Part shown: piece after piece, positions 58,789-64,000 of the stretch
Position numbering within the stretch: the first letter of the stretch is position 1
Layout: each line of letters opens with the position of its first letter
DNA from: Iris pallida
Taxonomy: Eukaryota; Streptophyta; Magnoliopsida; Asparagales; Iridaceae
DNA length: 64,000 nt
Direction of reading: 5' to 3'
Assembly (NCBI GenBank): GCA_029216955.1
Contig: JANAVB010016213.1
Coordinates: 45,480 to 109,479, forward strand
Notes under the pieces: generated by a model
What the model was told of the DNA's origin: nothing
Databases searched by the model: none
The model's input: only the letters and a program-made list of their open reading frames with translations
Made by a program: the position numbers and the translations under genes

Positions 58789-61054
58789 GGCTAACCCTTT
58801 TTATTTTTTTTTCTTTCATAAGGAAAGAGAAAGAGCAGTCTGCTCGTTTCTCTGAATTGGGAAATGGATTTTTAGGTTTCATTTGTAATTGTTTTAATAC
58901 TTAAGGTTTAGGTATGCTAATATTAGTAGTTATTTAGTTATGTAAATATTGTTCACTTTATTAATGTATATAAATACAATATTAAATACCAGTATGTATA
59001 CAGAGTATATATCTGACTAGTTTCTTGTCATATTAGGATTGGTATGTTTATTATGTATTATATTTTATTATTTATTTTCATTTAGAATACTAAATTTATA
59101 CTGTTATTGGTATTATCAATTTATGGATTTGATGAAAATATCATCCTAGCTATTTTTAAAGGTAATTTTAAACTTATACTTGGTAAGAGTTAGCTTATAG
59201 CCTTAAAAATTTATTCATTCATTTTTTTTAGATTTTATAAATTAATAATAATATTTTGATAGATAAATTTGACCAAATATTAAGAAATTCTAGTTCATTA
59301 GTTTGACTATATAGTGTCCTACTAAAAACTTATTTTTGACAAATTTAGGTTTTTTGGTCAAAAGGAAACTATTTTGAAACTTTAAAGTATTACTTATCTA
59401 AAATATTTTAGTTTTTAATTATCAAAAGTAGTTTTCTAGAAATCGTATATATATTATTATCTAATCTCTTTTAATTATCCTCAAGTCCATGACTAAGCCC
59501 ATTTATTCCTATTCCCTTCCAATTCTGGACTACCTTATGTCCACCCTAACTAATTCAGCCATCATGGACCCAATAGAACTGTCCGTGTCACCACCCGAGG
59601 TCTCCTTTTATAGTTGTTGCACCGAAGTCAAAGTTCGAGCCACATTGATTATCGCAGCACATCAGACATACTACCAGGGAAGACACCTTGCTATTTGCTG
59701 TTTATTTATTTTAGCTCATATTTCATGTATTGTTCATTATTTTCTTTATGCAAAATAAACTGTGATATATGGCATAACCTGTTAGAACTTACTATTCATT
59801 TATATTTCATGCTATGTATTATTTTCTTACACATTAAACCTAGATTTAAGGGACCACCTTGTGGGTTGCATTCATTAGCCTTGACACGTTGTACCACGAA
59901 GTTGTGTGTCGCATATAGAATACGGACATGTGTGATTGGCTGGCCACCAGTACGTACAAGCCGTGCGATAGGAATAACTGCTAATAGAGGTTGCATGCTT
60001 AGTTTGACTTAGCGGTTATAGAGGTTTACTGTTGTGGATACAACATAGTAGGCATTGGGCGGGGAGGACAATTCCTTAGCGTATGGGCTTCGATGCACTT
60101 TCCTCTTTGTAACCCGTGAGCTCCGTCGGAGACGCGGGTCAGATTACCCATGTTTACTGACGGCCACTGACGTTCTGCGGAACGTTATGCTCTTACTGAT
60201 GGGGCCTCTGGTGCCCAAGTGGAGACTATGCCGATCCTATTTAGCCAGGGCCCATGCGTAGGAAGGATTGTTCTTAACTATATTTCACTTAGAACGGTTA
60301 GGCACCTTTATCCGTTAGGTATGAGTACATTTGGTTTGGGTACTTGTATCTGACCGTGGCTTGGAACAATAACTTGTCACAGATTAGTTCGTCACATCTT
60401 GTCCTTGTTTGGTTGTAGGTGTGGCTTACGACTTCGATGAGAAGGTATTGAACCTTGTGGGGTTCGGATACCATATTGGATTCATAGGATGGAAAGACGT
60501 CACCGTGAATTAGTTTACCATCTCTTGTCCTTGTTTGGTTGGGGGGATGGTACGCTCGTTCAATAGATGTATTGGACCATGTTATAATTCAATTGACTTA
60601 TTTATTGAGCAATATTTATTCAGTTTATATGGCATGATATTATGTGTCTTGTTACGTCCCTCTGAGGACCTGGTTATCTCTCCAGGTGTGCTCTTATCTT
60701 TCGCAGGTGTTCTAGCTCTAGCCGTGATCTTTGCTATTTCTTCGAGGATGATTGCACTTAGATCGTCTTCGCTCGCTCGCCAAAAATCATTTCTTTTCTC
60801 ATGTATTTTTCTCTTACTTGTTGGTAGTGGATTTGTCTCCGCCCAACATATTGTATCAAGATAATTTATTATTATTATATGATATATTTGATTCATTTAT
60901 TTTGTGTGGATGAGATTAGTTATGGTTCTACTATATTTTACAGCTTATGTATTTATACGAGGTTTCCATATATTGGAGTGTACTTCGTATGTATACAGCT
61001 GGCATGTCTGCGTTCCTAGTCCTACGTATTTTGGGACTGGGGCGTTACAGTTCT

Positions 61055-61410
61055 TCTTCAGGGATAACATCATCCACTGAAGGTACACTATTATGAGTAT
61101 TGATATACTCATTGAGAGGATCATCATCTGGAAGAGGAGCTAAAGTCTTGGCCGAGTTCATCACGTAGGGTAATTCTTCAGGATGGGAGGACGGGCATCA
61201 GTAGGTTCCTTCCAGGGTGTCTTGCTGAGAGTGATGGTCAATGGTTTGACCTTGTCGGGGTTCTTCTTTTTTACCCAGATTGTGAGAGGCTTCAGAGTAC
61301 TTTTTGGAGTAGTACGTCCTTTGACTCGGAAAATCAGGGGACGATCATTGGAGGATGGACTTGCTTTAGCTTCATTGTCAGCTTCGTTGCCGTCATCCTT
61401 GGGGGGCTGA
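61055..61410 (-). pseudogene. LxIKV-type repeat linker of element E
   Basis: Three units, RPLIFRVKGRT, KPLTIWVKKKN and KPLTITLSKTP, read on the minus strand between 61340 and 61170 after the protease. Element S cuts the linker at 61054. The unit type is as in A and D. Confidence 0.55.
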
Positions 61411-62110
61411 GATTGGTAAGTACCGAATCCCCATAGTAAGCTTCGATGCCCTTAAAAGGATCGACATCGGCAAACTCCGTCTTTACGACACCGTCGCTAT
61501 TGACGTACTTGAAGCACTGGTATAGTGTGGAAGGAACGATCATGTTCTCGTGTATCTATGGATGTCCCAACAAGACGTTGTAGGATACATTGGCATCGAT
61601 CACATAGCAGGAAACCTCTGTTCGGAGATCACCGATCTGGCATTTAAGACAGATCTTGTCCAGCGGATGGCTTCGACTAGCATTGAAAGCCAAGATAGTT
61701 GTGTTGTTTGCAGATAGCTTGTGCAGAGGGATTCCCAGAACTTGAAGCAAACTTCTAGGAATGATACTGAGGGAGGATCCTAGATCGATGTACATGTTGT
61801 CCACCTTGATTGCCCTGATATACCCTGTATAGTACAGGGGTCTATTATAACGATTATTTTTAAGTAGCATGTCTTCCTGTGAGAAGGTGATGTTGGAAAC
61901 CACTTCCATAGTACTGTGGCAGTGGGGACAGGAGACAGGATCTTCAGCGGAGGCCTTGACTTCGACGAGATAAGAGTCGGCATGTAGTAATGCCACACTC
62001 AAGGCCTTCCATATTTTTTGGAGAGTTGCAATAGATCGAACAGAGACAACCTGGCGGGTGTATTGGCTAGCTGTGCCAGTATATCGAAGTTGTAGGGCCG
62101 ATCCATACCT
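61411..62110 (-). pseudogene. Aspartic protease of element E
   Basis: A CPHC pair (VSCPHCHSTMEV), ITFSQEDMLLKNNRY, LYYTGYI and the catalytic YIDLGSSLSIIP come first, then FNASRSHPLDKI, IGDLRTEVSCYVIDA and YNVLLGHP. A stop at 61556-61558, in place of the Trp before IHE, follows. The frame then continues NMIVPSTLYQCFKYV to VDPFKGIEAYYGDSV. The catalytic triplet is DLG, a change from the DPG of A and D. The N-terminal part (YDILAQLANTPARLSLFDLL type, minus strand near 62070) is separated by a frameshift at about 62010. Confidence 0.82.
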
Positions 62111-62142
62111 TTGGGAGCTGGTGCTTTCAGAGACTTGTCAAA

Positions 62143-63440
62143 TCATGTCACCTTCTGCTTGGCTTTGTCCGTAGTTAGAGGCTTAGACGGGCCGGCTTCT
62201 GAGCTTATGGGGGCAGTAGGAGCTCGAGAAGGTACTGCTTCTTCTTGTACAGGATCGTACGTCCGAAGATAAGTCTTCCCCGATCGTGTCTCGCCAGATA
62301 GAACCTCGTAAATGGGAGAGGATACCATATGGCATGACTTGTACTTCTTGCCCCTTTTTGCTTTGGGAGGTACTACCCCCTGCGTCACTTCTTGCACAAG
62401 GTCTGGATGGACCCACATGATCTCACCATGTTCTGTTGTAAGCGGGACCAGGGTTGAGTTACGAGCTTATGGTAGGTTGACGACTTCCATCATCGCCTTG
62501 GGGATCGGGACCACACCGTCTGGGACTTCTGTAGGAGGAAAGTCACCAAACTGAAGAGAGATCATATTAGCAGATATGACCTTTTCTTCAGCTTCGAGGT
62601 TGATCACTTGGTTGTCGATAAGCCGTTGTATCTTCTGCTTCAAGACGATGCAGTCCTTGGTGGAGTGATACACGTACTGATGATAGAGACGGTACTTGGG
62701 ATCATTGAGTTGGCTCGCCTCTGTAGGACATCGTAGTGGAGGCAATGTCAGCTTATTACCCTTCGTCAATGTGTGGAAGATGGTAACGACATCGTCTTCG
62801 TCAAAGGAGAAGGTCTTCTTAGGCTTGTCGGAGGTGCCCTGAGAATTGGAAGCTCCTTTGGATGTGTCGACCTTCAAGACTTCTTTCGCTTTACCCTCAC
62901 GGACAGGGATAGTTTGAGAATGCTTGCCCTTGTCTTCGGATTTGGGTGTTTTCAACCCCAGTAGTTCCAAGTTAGAAATGTCATTTTCAGCAGCATCCGT
63001 GGCCCTAATGAAAGCGGGCCATGTATCATACTTATGTATACCTGGACAAAACTTCACTGTAGGAAGGAAGTTATGTCGATAAGTATCCATAAGTTCTGAG
63101 TCTGGTATGCCGAAGGGCATCTTCAGTGCTAGCCGCCTAAAGCGTTCGATTAAGGCGATGACAGACTTAGTCCTCCTTTGCTTCGTCTCGATGAGGGTGG
63201 ACAAACTAACATGCTTGTCGCTCTCGTAGAACCTGTTGAGGAATAACCTCTCCAAGTCTTTGAATGAATGGATACATCCGTCAGGCAGACTACAGAACCA
63301 TTCGAAGGCTACCCCCTACAATGTGCTAATAAACAGCTTCGACAGGAACGAATCATCTCTGGGCAAGTAGCGTTCTTCCACTAGAGGAATACGGTTGAGA
63401 TATCCCCATCTTCTGAAGCTCGTCTTTGTGTGAGATGGTG
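62143..63440 (-). pseudogene. Gag capsid and nucleocapsid of element E
   Basis: A 262-codon frame (62467-63255) begins in the capsid region (FLNRFYESDKHVSLSTLIET). It includes IERFRRLALKMPFGIPDSEL and a Lys/Ser-rich stretch, then DPKYRLYHQYVYHSTKDCIVLKQ, written here only as the place of the zinc-knuckle-like site whose first Cys is replaced by Arg. The tail follows: VISANMISLQFGDFPPTEV and, after a stop, GEIMWVHPDLVQEV (62143-62418). Upstream of 63255, FISTL-stop-GVAFEWFCSLPDG completes the capsid motif. It is broken by two stops and a shift. Confidence 0.8.
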
Positions 63441-64000
63441 TCAAGACGAGCGACCAGGGAATCAATTACATCATGTTGATTAAGCAGGTGTTGGGAAACG
63501 GCTGCTGGTTGTCAGGCGTCGTTGGCGAAGGACCACCCCCAGTATTTATAAGATTTAGAGGAGGCACAACAGAATGGTACTCCTTTTGCAGTGGAGGAGG
63601 GTTGTTGCTGTGAGCCGTACTAGCATGGGCCGAGATGTTTTGTTGAGGTGGAGGAACGGCCCCGGCAGCTTGGACCGCCATGATACTGGTAAGCATATCA
63701 GTGATCTTGGCGAATGTTGTTTCAAGGCCCTCTAGTCGTTTGCTGGTCTGGTCATTGGCTTCTTCAGGTCTTTCTCCGTCCTCCATGTATGTAGATAGCA
63801 TGCAAGGATGAACAGAGAAAATACTACAACTGGTGCTGATATTGTCTGTCTTTGAGTGGACAAGTCCTTCATCTTCAGGTAGAGGAGGTAGATAGTCGAC
63901 ATAGAATTCGAAGGGATCGTCGTCCACTGGAAGGCTACCCCCAATGTGGGGGTCATCCGCTTCAGATTCTGAGAGAATGCTACCCTCAGCTTGGAAATTT
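63441..64000 (-). pseudogene. N-terminal Gag region of element E, cut by the window edge
   Basis: Open frame 63466-63927: MDDDPFEFYVDYLPPLPEDE, an acidic front, then a helical ERPEEANDQTSKRLEGLETT, a Gln/Pro/Ala/Asn-rich part, and NNPPPLQKEYHS. It matches the Ser/Asp-rich part of D Gag in position (51.2-51.7 kb). The 5' LTR, primer site and gag start of E lie beyond 64000. Confidence 0.5.

Larger units (their letters stand above)
57041..61049 (+). mobile_element. Solo LTR S (4.0 kb)
   Basis: Starts TGTAAAACTCCTAAATTTC and ends GGGACTGGGGCGTTACA, flanked by GTTCT at 57036-57040 and 61050-61054. Both ends resemble X (TGTAACACCCCTAAATTTT; GGACTGGGGCGTTACA). It lies in the opposite orientation to E and has no internal region or second LTR, so it is best read as a solo LTR left by LTR-LTR recombination. 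CCAAT is at 57680 and TATAAATA at 57702. The tract at 57900-58760 is strongly C-rich on the plus strand. From 58800 to 61049 I see no gene. Confidence 0.8.
33743..64000 (-). mobile_element. Tat-like element E, split by D and S, running off the right edge
   Basis: Pieces in minus-strand order: gag (64000-62110), protease and linker (62110-61055), solo LTR S insertion (61049-57041), linker and RT (57035-54755), RNase H and integrase start (54750-53961), element D insertion (53955-38841), integrase end (38835-37895), hairpin block, convergent antisense gene (34954-37212) and 3' LTR (33743-34501). Integrase rejoins exactly across D: EYTKKCR on the right and ACQFHVDF on the left are continuous once one CTCTA copy is removed. 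Removing S and one GTTCT likewise restores continuity. The 5' LTR is outside the window. Confidence 0.8.

Overview
The window is a stack of nested plant LTR retrotransposons. I found no ordinary host gene, tRNA, rRNA or CRISPR array. It looks like a repeat-rich chromosome of a seed plant, most likely an angiosperm. The evidence is Ty3/gypsy polyproteins with two successive RNase H domains (the mark of the plant Tat lineage), accessory ORFs resembling the plant mobile domain (PMD), chromovirus-type long terminal repeats with TGTAACRCCCC-like ends, and a Tourist-type MITE.

Layout. (1) 1-12316: Tat-like element A on the minus strand. From right to left it has a 5' LTR (10922-12316), a primer site, gag, protease, a linker, RT, RNase H, an archaeal-type RNase H and integrase. 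After pol come a hairpin-repeat block and the C-terminal end of a gene on the opposite strand. (2) 12317-18333: old LTR fragments in both orientations. (3) 18334-33742: non-autonomous gag-only element F (minus). Its 3' LTR holds a Tourist MITE and an inserted element X (18676-27033, TSD TCATG). X has 3.4-3.7 kb LTRs around a 1.24 kb interior. (4) 33743-64000: Tat-like element E (minus), running off the right edge. It is split by element D (38841-53955, TSD CTCTA), inserted in the E integrase, and by a 4.0 kb solo LTR S (57041-61049, TSD GTTCT), inserted between E protease and RT. E sequence rejoins in frame across D.

How the parts work together. A, D and E share one plan: LTR, primer site TRGYGACTCTGCTGGGGA, gag, PR, a linker of short 'LxIKL' repeats plus a G-patch-like motif, RT, degenerate RNase H, active-type RNase H, integrase. 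Downstream of pol they carry a convergent accessory gene on the other strand. That gene shows its own TATA-like box and first exon in E, an in-frame 80-bp intron in D, and an AATAAA signal in all three. Between the two convergent 3' ends lies a block of short hairpins. These hairpins keep one nearly constant ~20-nt loop (CAGAGGTAATRWGGACATG), while their stems differ from copy to copy and stay complementary. A and E also carry a second palindrome family (CCTATTAYCC...GGRTAATARG). I regard these hairpin blocks as the most notable unexplained structure here.

All coding regions are decayed by stops and frameshifts. D is the best preserved; its integrase keeps H2C2 and D,D-35-E. No searches were run, so family names rest on motifs and on comparing copies within the window.
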